NCBI GenBank assembly: GCA_028289425.1
Contig: JANQPL010000017.1
Span: 248,001-312,000 of the forward strand
Direction: 5' to 3'
Origin: Alphaproteobacteria bacterium
GTDB taxonomy: Bacteria > Pseudomonadota > Alphaproteobacteria > JANQMY01
Length of the DNA: 64,000 nucleotides
Below are positions 10,852 through 19,448 of the stretch, one piece after another. The notes under the pieces are model-generated. The model saw only the letters and a program-made list of their open reading frames with translations. It did no database searches and had not been told where the DNA came from. Each line of letters begins with the position of its first letter. Position 1 is the first letter of the stretch. The translations under genes and the position numbers were made by a program.

Positions 10852-11963
10852 TGGATGTCCTTATCTTTGAGGTCGATCGGATTTTCTTTCGCAAGAACCG
10901 TGTCTCGCGCGATCGTGTTCAACAATTCATCGGTGCAGATGGAGCTGGTCGCGATCAGGTCTTGAATGTCCGCCATCAGATTGAATTGTTCGAACACGTC
11001 GTTCCAGAACCCGCACAGTGTTTCAATCGTGACCGGTCCGAACTCCGGCATCACAGATTGAGTCACAATATCCAGTTGGGTAACGCGGTCCTGCACCTCT
11101 GAGGCATAGGATCGAAGCACGACGGGAAAGAATACAAAGAGAGAGGCGGGATGCGCAATTTTCAGCTGCGACGACAAGGCTTCGCCCAGTGTGTGGACCA
11201 TTCCGGTGCGAACATTCGATATGGCAACACCGCCAGATGATGACGCTTGCTGCAGCGCCAAAATATCTTCCAGGGTCAGATTGTCATTTTGCAGTTTGTG
11301 GATCGCCCGCAAGATCTGTGGCAATCCACTAAGGCAGTATGCATCGGTGAAAGGCGACCGTTCGTTGCGGCATACGAAGGTCTCCCACAGGTGGACGAAG
11401 GCATCGAATGCGCCAAGTGCGATTGTCGAGGCGGGCGAATTGGCGAGGAAATATGGGTCCAGAACCGCAAGTTCCGGCACATTCGCCCAGGATCGAATGG
11501 AGACTTTCTTACCGTTGTCTTTGTCGCTCATGATGAAGAAGCGGCTTGTTTCGGATCCCGATCCTGCCGTCGTGGGCGCGGCAATAAGATGGGGCGCGCC
11601 GACCGCCGCGCTTTCATCGCGAATGCGCAATTTGCCAAATCTCAGATAGGCGGCGATGGCTTTTGCCGTATCGATCGTGCTGCCACCACCCACGGCAATG
11701 ACCCAGGCCGTGTCTTTGGGCATTTCGACAATTGTTGACAGCAGCGTCGTTTCGTTGGGTTCTTCCGCCACCGTGATGCGGCGGACCGGATTGATGTCGT
11801 CCAACAGCGGATCGGCCGCAAAAAGCGAATCGGTGACAACGACAGCAGGGCCCTGCCCGCGTATGAGTTCCGGAATTTTGTTCCGTGTACCCGCGCCGGA
11901 CAGAATACGCCCAGGGTAATAGAACCCCATTTCGTTTTGGGTGTTGAAAGTGTTTTCTAACAT
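10776..11963 (-). CDS. Iron-type alcohol dehydrogenase family protein
   Basis: A 395-residue group III (iron-activated) alcohol dehydrogenase/glycerol dehydrogenase-like enzyme. The dinucleotide-binding motif is GGGSTIDTAKAIA near residue 92. TTAGSGSETS lies near 132. The metal ligands are the conserved Asp and His in GAFDAFVH and the two His in MVHTLGEAL and IAHPASLF. These enzymes interconvert alcohols and aldehydes or ketones with NAD(P). Placed before the transketolase genes and overlapping the first of them, it probably makes or consumes the aldehyde that the transketolase uses. The substrate is unknown. Confidence 0.85.
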   Translation of the reverse strand: MLENTFNTQNEMGFYYPGRILSGAGTRNKIPELIRGQGPAVVVTDSLFAADPLLDDINPVRRITVAEEPNETTLLSTIVEMPKDTAWVIAVGGGSTIDTAKAIAAYLRFGKLRIRDESAAVGAPHLIAAPTTAGSGSETSRFFIMSDKDNGKKVSIRSWANVPELAVLDPYFLANSPASTIALGAFDAFVHLWETFVCRNERSPFTDAYCLSGLPQILRAIHKLQNDNLTLEDILALQQASSSGGVAISNVRTGMVHTLGEALSSQLKIAHPASLFVFFPVVLRSYASEVQDRVTQLDIVTQSVMPEFGPVTIETLCGFWNDVFEQFNLMADIQDLIATSSICTDELLNTIARDTVLAKENPIDLKDKDIQWITETSLKRFTVSLQSDLVAAMQN

Positions 11964-11982
11964 GATGAACTCAAATCTCGAC

Positions 11983-13110
11983 CTATCGTGCGGTACAAAA
12001 AAACTCGCATTCGTAAGGGGCGGCAGGGTGGTGACCCACGTAGAATCTGTAGGCAGGTTCTAAGGTGGCGATGAGCTGAGGCAGCTCCCAAAGATGCTCA
12101 GCTTTGTGATAGCCGGCGATGGCCAGGTCCGGGCGATCGCGATTGAGCACCGCTCTTGCCCCTTTGAGCGCTTCGGGCTCAAACCCTTCAATATCGATCT
12201 TCACGTAATCGATCTTGTTTTCAGAGCCATTTACAATCGCGTCGATACTCTCGATGGTGATTTCTTCCGTCTGCGTATTGTTTTTACACAGCGCGACGGT
12301 TGCGCGGGGGTCTTCCTCATTCGGCGCAATGTCGATTGTCATCGTCGCTCGAAGCTCACCGACGCCAACCTTAAGTGGGGTGACCTTTCGATCAAGGCCG
12401 TTTGCGTCGACCCAGCGGGAAAGTGCATCGTAATTTGTTGTGACCGGTTCGATGGCGATGATCTCGCAGTCCTGATCGAGGCGTTCTAAGAACGATCGCG
12501 CGGTATCGCCGTTGAACGCACCACAATCGATAATCCGATCTCCCTTGAAGGGGCCGATCCCTCCAGATCCGTTCGCACCGGTCGGTTGATAGTCATAGAA
12601 CCCTGCAAGGCAGGGATTCCGCCTGAGCGCGCGCGGATCCATCGTCCAGCGGAACTTGATCAGGTTGGCGATGTAATCCCGAGACTCTCGGTCCGCGACC
12701 GCCGACATGAGAAGCTCGATATCGGCTGCATGAGTCTCCACCATGGCCGCGCCGAAATGCTTGTGGAACATTTCCGACACAAACGGAAAAACGGCCGCTG
12801 GATCGATGCGCAACTGGCTAATCAATTGTTCGGCGATTTCCACTTGATAAGCGCTGGAAATAATGACGGCGCAGTCGGGGTCCATTATCGACGGCAGGGA
12901 AGCAGGGTCGAATATAGTTCGGCCACGGAATAGGGTGCCGTGTTTTTCGGGGGCGTTATCCAAAAAGCCGATGACGTCTTTGTCCCGCGCCGCAAGGAAG
13001 GCCTCCACTTCTACAGCGCCGGCGGAAGCTCCGAACAAATAGAACTTCTGAAAACGGAGGAGGTCAGCAACACTGCGCTGCGGTCCGAATGTGGTGTAAT
13101 CGATGGTCAT
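11983..13110 (-). CDS. FkbM-family methyltransferase
   Basis: A 375-residue protein. Residues 20-60 resemble a Rossmann/PglD-type N-terminal domain (YLFGASAGAVEVEAFLA, then DVIGFLDN). The C-terminal half is an FkbM methyltransferase domain: RIIDCGAFNGDTA for S-adenosylmethionine binding, IAIEPV, then DYVKIDIEGFEPEALKGA. FkbM enzymes typically O-methylate sugars or polyketides. It is three bases upstream of the next gene in the run and 19 bases before the dehydrogenase gene. It suggests that the final glycan or its acyl group carries an O-methyl group. Confidence 0.85.
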   Translation of the reverse strand: MTIDYTTFGPQRSVADLLRFQKFYLFGASAGAVEVEAFLAARDKDVIGFLDNAPEKHGTLFRGRTIFDPASLPSIMDPDCAVIISSAYQVEIAEQLISQLRIDPAAVFPFVSEMFHKHFGAAMVETHAADIELLMSAVADRESRDYIANLIKFRWTMDPRALRRNPCLAGFYDYQPTGANGSGGIGPFKGDRIIDCGAFNGDTARSFLERLDQDCEIIAIEPVTTNYDALSRWVDANGLDRKVTPLKVGVGELRATMTIDIAPNEEDPRATVALCKNNTQTEEITIESIDAIVNGSENKIDYVKIDIEGFEPEALKGARAVLNRDRPDLAIAGYHKAEHLWELPQLIATLEPAYRFYVGHHPAAPYECEFFCTAR

Positions 13111-13113
13111 GTG

Positions 13114-14049
13114 TCAGGCTTTCTGAGCAATCACGATCGCTTCTCGGCCAAGACCCAGTTTTGCGAACACTTCGTAGAGCTCGCGCCGCAAGTTTCCTTG
13201 GCCGGCCCGCTGAAGCAGCAATTCAAACTGTTTGCGTTTGTTGTGGCAGGAGCGTCCCAGCGCGTCGTCGCCCACATAGTTGTCCCCCATCAACAAAAAG
13301 AGCTCCATGGGGAAACTGGTGGTTTGAGATAGAACGCGAAATCCGGCAGCGGTCAACAAACGGTTCAACGAGTCAAAAGTGAAATAGTTGAGGTGATGGG
13401 ACGGCACAATCCACCACGGGTCGAAACCGCCTTTGTCCCGTAGGGCTTCCTGCAGCGGATTGTAGTCGTTAGGCACGCCGATGCAGATCAATCCGTTCTC
13501 AGACAGATGAGTAGATGCCTTTTCAACCAATTCGCGTGGGTTAGGAACGTGTTCGAGCATATTGTTCATATGCACCACGTCGAACGTGCCAAGATCACCA
13601 ACATTTTCCGAGCCGAAAAAGGCTTGGGTGACCGGCAGTCCCATCTCACGCGTATGCGCCGCTGCTTGGATGGATGGGTCAATGCCATGCACTCGCCATC
13701 CGCAATCGGCCGCAAACTTCAAGAAAAGGCCCGGGCCGGAGCCGATATCGAGCAGCGACCGCTGACCGACACTCAGATGGGCCGTGAGCATGTCTAGCCG
13801 GTCGCGATAATTCAGCGTCGCCCATTCGTAGTCTTCGCCTGCATGAATGAGGTAGGCGGGTTTCTCGTCCCTATAATATTCGGTGGCGTAAGTCTCGATG
13901 AGCGAGTCGACCGTCGGCAGCGGAACCACATGGCGAAAACCGCAGCGTACACATTCGATAATTTCCTGACCGGAGACGACATCAACGACGGCACCGGAAT
14001 GGCCGCACCACTCCGTAAGCGGATCATTGAGGTTGGTTTCGGTGGTCAT
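13114..14049 (-). CDS. Class I SAM-dependent methyltransferase
   Basis: A 311-residue Methyltransf_23/11-type enzyme. Motif I is LLDIGSGPGLFLKFA near residue 98, and the later VVHMNNMLEHVPNP is typical of this group. The N-terminus carries a CGH-x16-CVRCGF pattern that may be a small metal site, as in some sugar C-methyltransferases. It is the first gene of the minus-strand glycosylation run; GGTGAGAG precedes its ATG. The gap to the divergent NeuB-like gene carries an inverted repeat (14081-14118). The substrate is unknown. Confidence 0.8.
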   Translation of the reverse strand: MTTETNLNDPLTEWCGHSGAVVDVVSGQEIIECVRCGFRHVVPLPTVDSLIETYATEYYRDEKPAYLIHAGEDYEWATLNYRDRLDMLTAHLSVGQRSLLDIGSGPGLFLKFAADCGWRVHGIDPSIQAAAHTREMGLPVTQAFFGSENVGDLGTFDVVHMNNMLEHVPNPRELVEKASTHLSENGLICIGVPNDYNPLQEALRDKGGFDPWWIVPSHHLNYFTFDSLNRLLTAAGFRVLSQTTSFPMELFLLMGDNYVGDDALGRSCHNKRKQFELLLQRAGQGNLRRELYEVFAKLGLGREAIVIAQKA

Positions 14050-14080
14050 CTCTCACCCATGCGTTTCCAGATTTTTAGGG

Positions 14081-14118
14081 TTATCAGCCCTAACGGCCAG
14101 TTAACGGTCAGCTGATAA
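14081..14118. promoter_or_regulatory. Inverted repeat in divergent promoter region
   Basis: Perfect 8-bp arms TTATCAGC (14081-14088) and GCTGATAA (14111-14118) sit in the 111-bp gap between divergent operons. Inside are CTAA-N7-TTAA (14090-14104, seven of eight bases of a CtrA box) and the repeated TAACGG. It could be an operator shared by both glycosylation operons. Function is inferred only from position and symmetry. Confidence 0.35.
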
Positions 14119-14160
14119 GTTGAGCCAACCGATTAAACGCTTGAAAAGAGGTTGGGCCAC

Positions 14161-15027
14161 ATGACCCCTGTTCGGTTCATTGCCGAAGTAAGCAGCAATC
14201 ACGCACAAGACTTGGGCCGGTGTTTGGAATTTGTCGATGCCGCAGCGGACTGTGGCTGTCACGCCGTCAAGTTTCAGTTGTTTAAGATTTCGGAAATGTT
14301 TGCGCCTGAGATCCTTAACAAAAGTGCAAAGCATCGCGCGCGCGAAGCGTGGGAGTTGCCGGAAGCATTCCTTCCTCACATTGCCGAGCGGTGCACAAAA
14401 CGGGGCGTTCAGTTTTCATGCACACCATTTTCGTTGGGCGCGGTCGACGCCCTTGAACCGTTCGTCGACTTTTACAAGATCGCATCATACGAACTTCTGT
14501 GGACGGATTTACTGTCGGCGGTTGCCGATACCGGAAAGCCGGTGATCCTGTCGACCGGCATGGCAACACTTGACGAAATCGCCCATGCAGCCGACGTGCT
14601 GAGAGAAGCGGGGGCAAGTGATATTACGTTGCTCCATTGCGTCTCGGCCTATCCGACCCCGGTCAATGAAGCGAATTTGTCGGCGATCAAAACCATTGCG
14701 GACAAGACCGGCTGTCCCGTCGGCTGGTCGGACCACACGGTATCTCCCGGCGTGATACACCGCGCCATTCATCGTTGGCATGCGCCGGTCATCGAGTTTC
14801 ATTTGGACTTGGATGCTGCCGGTGCAGAATATGAAGCGGGCCATTGTTGGCTTCCCCAAGAAATCGGCATGGTGATTGCCGACGTGAAGGATGCCTTTCA
14901 AGCGGACGGGGCAGGCGAAAAGGGGCCAACAAAGAGCGAGCTGGAAGATCGGGAATGGCGCGCGGATCCGAATGACGGGTTGCGCCCGCTCAAGCATGTG
15001 CGATCGTCGTGGAAGGTGGCCTCTTAA
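14161..15027 (+). CDS. NeuB/PseI-like nonulosonic acid synthase, no SAF domain
   Basis: An N-acetylneuraminate synthase family (NeuB/PseI/LegI) enzyme of 288 residues that would condense phosphoenolpyruvate with an amino sugar to form a nine-carbon acid. TIM-barrel motifs: FIAEVSSNHAQDL at the start, AVKFQLFK (PEP-binding lysine) near 37, IASYELLW near 106, STGMATLDE near 128, and WSDHTVSPG near 190. The metal-binding His is in EFHLDLDAAG. The start used is the ATG at 14161 with AAGAGG upstream; a TTG nine bases earlier is less likely. The family is usually about 340 residues with a C-terminal SAF (antifreeze-like) domain, and here the protein ends after the barrel. The stop overlaps the next ATG. 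Confidence 0.85.
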   Translation: MTPVRFIAEVSSNHAQDLGRCLEFVDAAADCGCHAVKFQLFKISEMFAPEILNKSAKHRAREAWELPEAFLPHIAERCTKRGVQFSCTPFSLGAVDALEPFVDFYKIASYELLWTDLLSAVADTGKPVILSTGMATLDEIAHAADVLREAGASDITLLHCVSAYPTPVNEANLSAIKTIADKTGCPVGWSDHTVSPGVIHRAIHRWHAPVIEFHLDLDAAGAEYEAGHCWLPQEIGMVIADVKDAFQADGAGEKGPTKSELEDREWRADPNDGLRPLKHVRSSWKVAS

Positions 15028-16802
15028 TGACGACAGGCACACTTGCGATCGTTCAGGCACGCATGGGATCCGCACGCCTGCCCGGCAAAGTGCTGCGCTC
15101 CATCCACGGCCGGCCGCTCTTGTGGCACATTCTCCATCGGTTGAGAAAGTGCAAACGCATCGACACGATCGTTGTCGCCACCTCCACGGAAGCTCAAGAC
15201 GATGACATCGAAACGTTCTGCCGCCAGGCGGATATGCCGGTTGTGCGCGGCTCGGAAAAGAACGTCTTGGCGCGCTTCAATCTGGCGGTTCAAAAGTTTG
15301 ATCCTTCGCTGATCGTGCGCGTGAATGCCGATGCGCCGCTTGTCGATCCGGTGTTCATCGACACGCTTATCCGCACCGTCAAAAAACAGGATGCGGATAT
15401 TGCGTTCGGGCCGCCGGGGGTGCCGTGCCTTCATGGCGGCGTTGATCCCATCAGCCGTCGGGCATTCGATCGCTTGGTCACCAAAGCCGGTGATGATCCT
15501 GTTGCCCAGGAGCACGTCACTGGTTACCTCAAGAAACATCCGGGTTTCGGCAAAATAGCGCGTATCGATATCGAACCGGCGCTCCAGTTCGAGGATGCGA
15601 GGCTTTCTATCGACACACAAGCAGACATCGATTTCATCGAGATGCTGTACACGCTGTCGAACGCGGAGGTGGGAGAGCTCAATATTCGTGATGTTTCCGC
15701 GCTGCTGCGGATGCAGCCGGAACTTCGCAAGATCAACGCCCATGTCCAACAAAAATCCCTCGATCATCGCGGCGGCACGGTGGTAATGCGATGCGACGGC
15801 GGGCACGATATCGGCTTTGGGCATGTCACACGATCGCTCGCAGTAGCGCGGGTGCTGCGGGACGCTCACGGGTTTGGCGTCGTCTTCGCCATGGCAGCCG
15901 ATACTGCAGCCAATGCGCGGGTCTCCACTGAAGGGTTTGAAGTAGAGACCTGGCCCGGCCACCGCGACGAAGAAGTGTGGCTTGAGGAAGTGCTGGCAAA
16001 ACATACGCCGGTCGCGGTTGTCTACGACATTCGAACCGGTTTAAGTTCTTCCGCTGTTCGACGCTTAAAGCCGCCGCAGCAGCTTACGGTCATGTTGGAC
16101 GATGGCAGCCCCCGCCGGCTGGAAGCCGACATCGTCGCCTATCCGCCGGTGCAGCAAGTGTACGATTTGGACTGGATCGGTTTTCGCGGCACCAAACTCA
16201 TTGGCTGGGAATGGGTCATCCTGCCGAATGCGATGAGGGAACGTTCAACCGCGAAACAATTCGAAAGCCGCAGGTTGCTGATTTCCATGGGCGGATCGGA
16301 TCCGCTCAACCTTACATGGGATGTGGCATGCCGCCTCAAGGCGTCGGAAGCGGAAATCGATCCGATCTTTGTCATTGGTCCTGGTTTTGCGAAGCCGGAC
16401 CTACTGTACAAGCGCTTGCTCAGCCTGTTTCCTGACGCGCGGATTGCCGTCAAGCCGTCATCGCTCGCTGATCTCTTCGAGCAGTCGGACCTTGCCATCA
16501 CCATGTATGGCGTTACGGCTCAAGAGCTGGCCGCCGCAGGCGTTCCCGCGTTCTATTTGTGTCTCGATGAAGATCATTGCTTCTCTGCCCGGTCTTTGGC
16601 GGAACGGGGTGTCGGTATTTCACTCGGGCTTGCTGACGAAGTGGATTGGTCGTCTGTCATGGCCAAAATAGAGCGATTGCTGATCGATGGCGACGAGCTT
16701 GCCCTGATGGCGAAGCGCGGGCCGCGGCTCATCGATTGTCAGGGGGCGGAACGGTTGGCCGCTTTGATATCCGAAAAGATTGGCGCGCGGGCTGTCGCGT
16801 GA
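15027..16802 (+). CDS. Fused CMP-sugar cytidylyltransferase and PseG-like UDP-sugar hydrolase
   Basis: A 591-residue fusion. Residues 1-225 are a SpsF/PseF-type cytidylyltransferase (AIVQARMGSARLPGKVL, then RVNADAPLVDP with the metal-binding aspartates). Residues 250-590 are a PseG/SpsG-type GT-B domain (RCDGGHDIGFGHVTRSLAVA, then LISMGGSDPLN and SDLAITMYGVTAQELAA). In pseudaminic acid synthesis PseG removes UDP before, and PseF activates the acid with CMP after, the synthase step. The fusion therefore brackets the adjacent NeuB-like gene functionally. The ATG at 15027 lies in TAATG with the synthase stop and has GGAAGG upstream; a GTG at 15009 is also in frame but lacks a good ribosome site. 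Confidence 0.85.
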   Translation: MTTGTLAIVQARMGSARLPGKVLRSIHGRPLLWHILHRLRKCKRIDTIVVATSTEAQDDDIETFCRQADMPVVRGSEKNVLARFNLAVQKFDPSLIVRVNADAPLVDPVFIDTLIRTVKKQDADIAFGPPGVPCLHGGVDPISRRAFDRLVTKAGDDPVAQEHVTGYLKKHPGFGKIARIDIEPALQFEDARLSIDTQADIDFIEMLYTLSNAEVGELNIRDVSALLRMQPELRKINAHVQQKSLDHRGGTVVMRCDGGHDIGFGHVTRSLAVARVLRDAHGFGVVFAMAADTAANARVSTEGFEVETWPGHRDEEVWLEEVLAKHTPVAVVYDIRTGLSSSAVRRLKPPQQLTVMLDDGSPRRLEADIVAYPPVQQVYDLDWIGFRGTKLIGWEWVILPNAMRERSTAKQFESRRLLISMGGSDPLNLTWDVACRLKASEAEIDPIFVIGPGFAKPDLLYKRLLSLFPDARIAVKPSSLADLFEQSDLAITMYGVTAQELAAAGVPAFYLCLDEDHCFSARSLAERGVGISLGLADEVDWSSVMAKIERLLIDGDELALMAKRGPRLIDCQGAERLAALISEKIGARAVA

Positions 16803-16806
16803 CAAG

Positions 16807-18381
16807 TCAGAGCTTTTCGAGCGCTTCCCGTGTCCGGTCAAACGCGCTGCGCCAGTCGCCGGCTTCGACACCGCGCATGAGTCGGCACGCAGGTGCGAGC
16901 GGCTCATAGTCTTTTCCAAAGGCAGTCCAACTTCGATCGCGAAGGATCTTGAAGGTCGGGATGCCGAGACTAGCGGATAGGGCCGCGACGGCTGTTGGTG
17001 CGGTGATCACCGCATCCAGGCCTGCTATGAGGGCAGCCGTACCGTCAATGTCGGCTTTTTGATCTAAAGCCGTTGGCTGATGAATCTTACGGCCGCTTTG
17101 GTGTTCCAGCGCCGTAATTTCATCATCGCGCGCATCATATTGCAGATTGATGATCTCCACACTCGAACGCGCTAGAGAATCTGTCCACTGCTCAATGCCA
17201 GCGAATTGATGGGCCCGTGCGCCGGTCATGTCACCGCTGCGCCAGCAAATGCCGATTTTCCTCTGTGTACCGACCGTCTGCAGCCATTGCCGCCATCTGC
17301 CGGTCTCTGATGGGTCAGCCCGAAGATAGTGATGTGGATTGGGCATCGCGTCGAGATCTTGTCGGTAGTGCTTCCCCAGACTGCCCATGGGGATACTGTG
17401 TTTGAGGTTTTCGATGTCGCCAAGCCAGTCGTAGCCCACGATGTGCCGGCCCTCTTCAAATTTGGCACACATGGGATAAACCGCCGCCGATGGGAAAGAA
17501 CGGTCGAACAGGGCGACCAGTCGGGGCTCACATTCAATGATAATTATGCCGTTGTTCGCTTCGGCGGCGGCGAGCAAGTCGGGGAAGCAGGACGCGAAGA
17601 TTATTTGGTCCCCGATACCTTGTTCTGCGGTGACAAGCAGGGAGCAGTTGCGCAAGTGATTGCCGTCCCAGCGGCGCAGGCCGTGCGTATAATCGACCTG
17701 TTTTGGCGTCGCCGAAAAACGATACTCAAAATCGCGCCAGCCTTCGCGTAATTGGCCGATGGAAAGGTTCAGGAGCCCCCGGTGGTAGCGAACCCGATCT
17801 TGTTTGGGATCTTTTTTGAGCGACTTGGTGTAGGCGTCCAGCGCGCCTCCCGTATCACCTTTGTCCGACAGAAGATCGCCCAACGCGCCAAGGGCCAGGG
17901 CGTAACCGGGCTTTTGCGAAAGCGCTGCACGGATGAATGTTTCGGCGTTTTCCAGATCGCCAGTCTCGCGGGTCACATTACCCAAGGCAAGCCACAGGGG
18001 TGCCGGTCTTTCGCAGATCTTGATCTTGTCGCTCAAAAGCGTTTGCGCGTCCGCGTACCGCTTGTCTTCCGCGTAGGTTTCCGCCAGGGGCACAACGGCT
18101 TCGATCCGCTTCGGATCGATCGCCAAGGCCCGGCTGTAGAATTCTTGCGCCATCGACCGCTGCTGAAGCCGCCGCGCCGCATCGCCCAATTGCTGAAGAA
18201 TGTTGGCCTCACGCTGCGCCGTGCCGGCCGATCGCAGAGCGTCTTCAAAACAATCGATCGCCGCGCGCAAGGACCCCGATTTTGCAAGGGCGAGGCCGCG
18301 GCGGAAGGGGTCGGCTGCGGCAGGCCCACTGCCGCGGGCGCGTCTTTGGCTAAGGCCAATCGCCTTTTGGGTTCGAGACAT
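16807..18381 (-). CDS. FlmG-like TPR flagellin glycosyltransferase
   Basis: A 524-residue protein. The N-terminal 230 residues are TPR repeats (for example AREFYSRALAIDPKRIEA-like units and LGALGDLLSDKGDTGGALDA). The C-terminal half is a GT-B glycosyltransferase-like domain (LLVTAEQGIGDQIIFASCFP, GICWRSGDMTGARAHQF, LDAVITAPTAVAALSASLG). The same TPR-plus-transferase layout is known for FlmG of Caulobacter, which binds flagellins and attaches pseudaminic acid. Its place between the sugar genes and the flagellar cluster supports this role. It is convergent with the PseFG-like gene (four bases apart). The basic N-terminal tail of about 25 residues is probably disordered. Confidence 0.78.
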   Translation of the reverse strand: MSRTQKAIGLSQRRARGSGPAAADPFRRGLALAKSGSLRAAIDCFEDALRSAGTAQREANILQQLGDAARRLQQRSMAQEFYSRALAIDPKRIEAVVPLAETYAEDKRYADAQTLLSDKIKICERPAPLWLALGNVTRETGDLENAETFIRAALSQKPGYALALGALGDLLSDKGDTGGALDAYTKSLKKDPKQDRVRYHRGLLNLSIGQLREGWRDFEYRFSATPKQVDYTHGLRRWDGNHLRNCSLLVTAEQGIGDQIIFASCFPDLLAAAEANNGIIIIECEPRLVALFDRSFPSAAVYPMCAKFEEGRHIVGYDWLGDIENLKHSIPMGSLGKHYRQDLDAMPNPHHYLRADPSETGRWRQWLQTVGTQRKIGICWRSGDMTGARAHQFAGIEQWTDSLARSSVEIINLQYDARDDEITALEHQSGRKIHQPTALDQKADIDGTAALIAGLDAVITAPTAVAALSASLGIPTFKILRDRSWTAFGKDYEPLAPACRLMRGVEAGDWRSAFDRTREALEKL

Positions 18382-18450
18382 TCATTAATGAAGCCCCAAT
18401 TCCGTTAATTGTTGGTTTACGGAGTATTAACACCGGTGTCGCCGGGCATT

Positions 18451-19287
18451 CTATCGCTTGCCTTTTCGCCAGTCATCCCAGCGCGCAAACATGATGTAGA
18501 GCGCCGCAATCAGAATAATGGCCCCGATCGCAATCATGATTTCGGTCTGGTAGGCCTCCAGATAGTCTTTGATCGTGCGCCCGATCGTTGTGGGCTGTTC
18601 CGTGTTCATCGTGGTGCCGGCACCGACGGCGCTGGCGCCCGCGGCGCCCGCAACACCGGCCCCCTGCATGGTGCGGCTGCGGCTCAAGCGCTCCCGCCGG
18701 GCGCGGGAACTTTCCTCCGGCGTGACGCGGGATTGTAAACCCTGATCCTCAGGCGTGGCGGCCGGTGCCGAACTGGGCGGCGCCTCGGCAACGCCTCTGT
18801 TGTCATCCGTTGCAGCGGAGACAACTTCCGCAACCAAATCTTGAAGCGTCGGGGTGAGGAAAAGCGCTTTTTCCGCGGCCCGACGGCGCACCAAACCGGG
18901 CAGCGTGGTTAAGACCCCGTTAACCCGGCCCTTGTTCCACCATTCGATGGCGTCGGCCGCGCCCACTTTGTCGCCCGCATTCAGACGTTTGAGGACGGTT
19001 GAGCGCTGGAAATTGCCCGAACCGATGTTAAAGACGAGGGACGCCAAGGCAGAAAATTCGTTTTCATTGAGATCGACCTTGACCAATCGGGTGACCGCCG
19101 CTTCGGCTTCGCCTAGATCCTGCCGCAGCAATTGCTCGGCTTGTTCCTCGGTGATAACCATGCCGCGCCTGGCGGTTTTGGTATGGCCGTAGCCGATTGT
19201 CCAAACGCCTACCGCGTCCACATAGGCTTCCAAACGAAGCCCCTCAAACATTTTTATAAGGTCGAGGCCTGCTTGGTTGGTCCTCAT
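18451..19287 (-). CDS. GH24 lysozyme-like protein with C-terminal membrane anchor
   Basis: A 278-residue protein. The first 145 residues are a phage-type (GH24) lysozyme that cleaves peptidoglycan, with the E-8-D-5-T triad visible in MFEGLRLEAYVDAVG and VWTIGYGHT. A proline/serine/alanine-rich linker follows, then one membrane segment near the end (IAIGAIILIAALYIMFA) and a basic tail. There is no signal peptide, so topology is uncertain, and a tail anchor would need export of the N-terminus. The start is ATG at 19287; GTG at 19290 is also possible. Between glycosylation and flagellar genes, it could be a rod-penetration hydrolase, because the FlgJ/CheL protein here lacks one. A prophage relic is the alternative, but no other phage genes are near. 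Confidence 0.72.
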   Translation of the reverse strand: MRTNQAGLDLIKMFEGLRLEAYVDAVGVWTIGYGHTKTARRGMVITEEQAEQLLRQDLGEAEAAVTRLVKVDLNENEFSALASLVFNIGSGNFQRSTVLKRLNAGDKVGAADAIEWWNKGRVNGVLTTLPGLVRRRAAEKALFLTPTLQDLVAEVVSAATDDNRGVAEAPPSSAPAATPEDQGLQSRVTPEESSRARRERLSRSRTMQGAGVAGAAGASAVGAGTTMNTEQPTTIGRTIKDYLEAYQTEIMIAIGAIILIAALYIMFARWDDWRKGKR

Positions 19288-19448
19288 CACGCCACTCTCA
19301 CTTCACTGTGCTCGTTACGACGCCGGATAGTATACATTCATTAACTCTCATTTGATGAAGCAAAACCGCTTGATGCAAGTCGCGCCCTAGCGGCCGGTCA
19401 TTTTGTGTGGCATGAACGCGACAATTATGTGATGACGCGCTCGACTTC

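Noticed and set aside
15009-15026. GTG at 15009 as start of the fused cytidylyltransferase
   Set aside because: The ATG at 15027 overlaps the previous stop and has a better ribosome site; the extra six residues are not conserved in the family.
18451-19287. Prophage remnant around the GH24 lysozyme
   Set aside because: No holin, capsid, integrase or attachment repeats are visible nearby; a single lysozyme domain is not enough.
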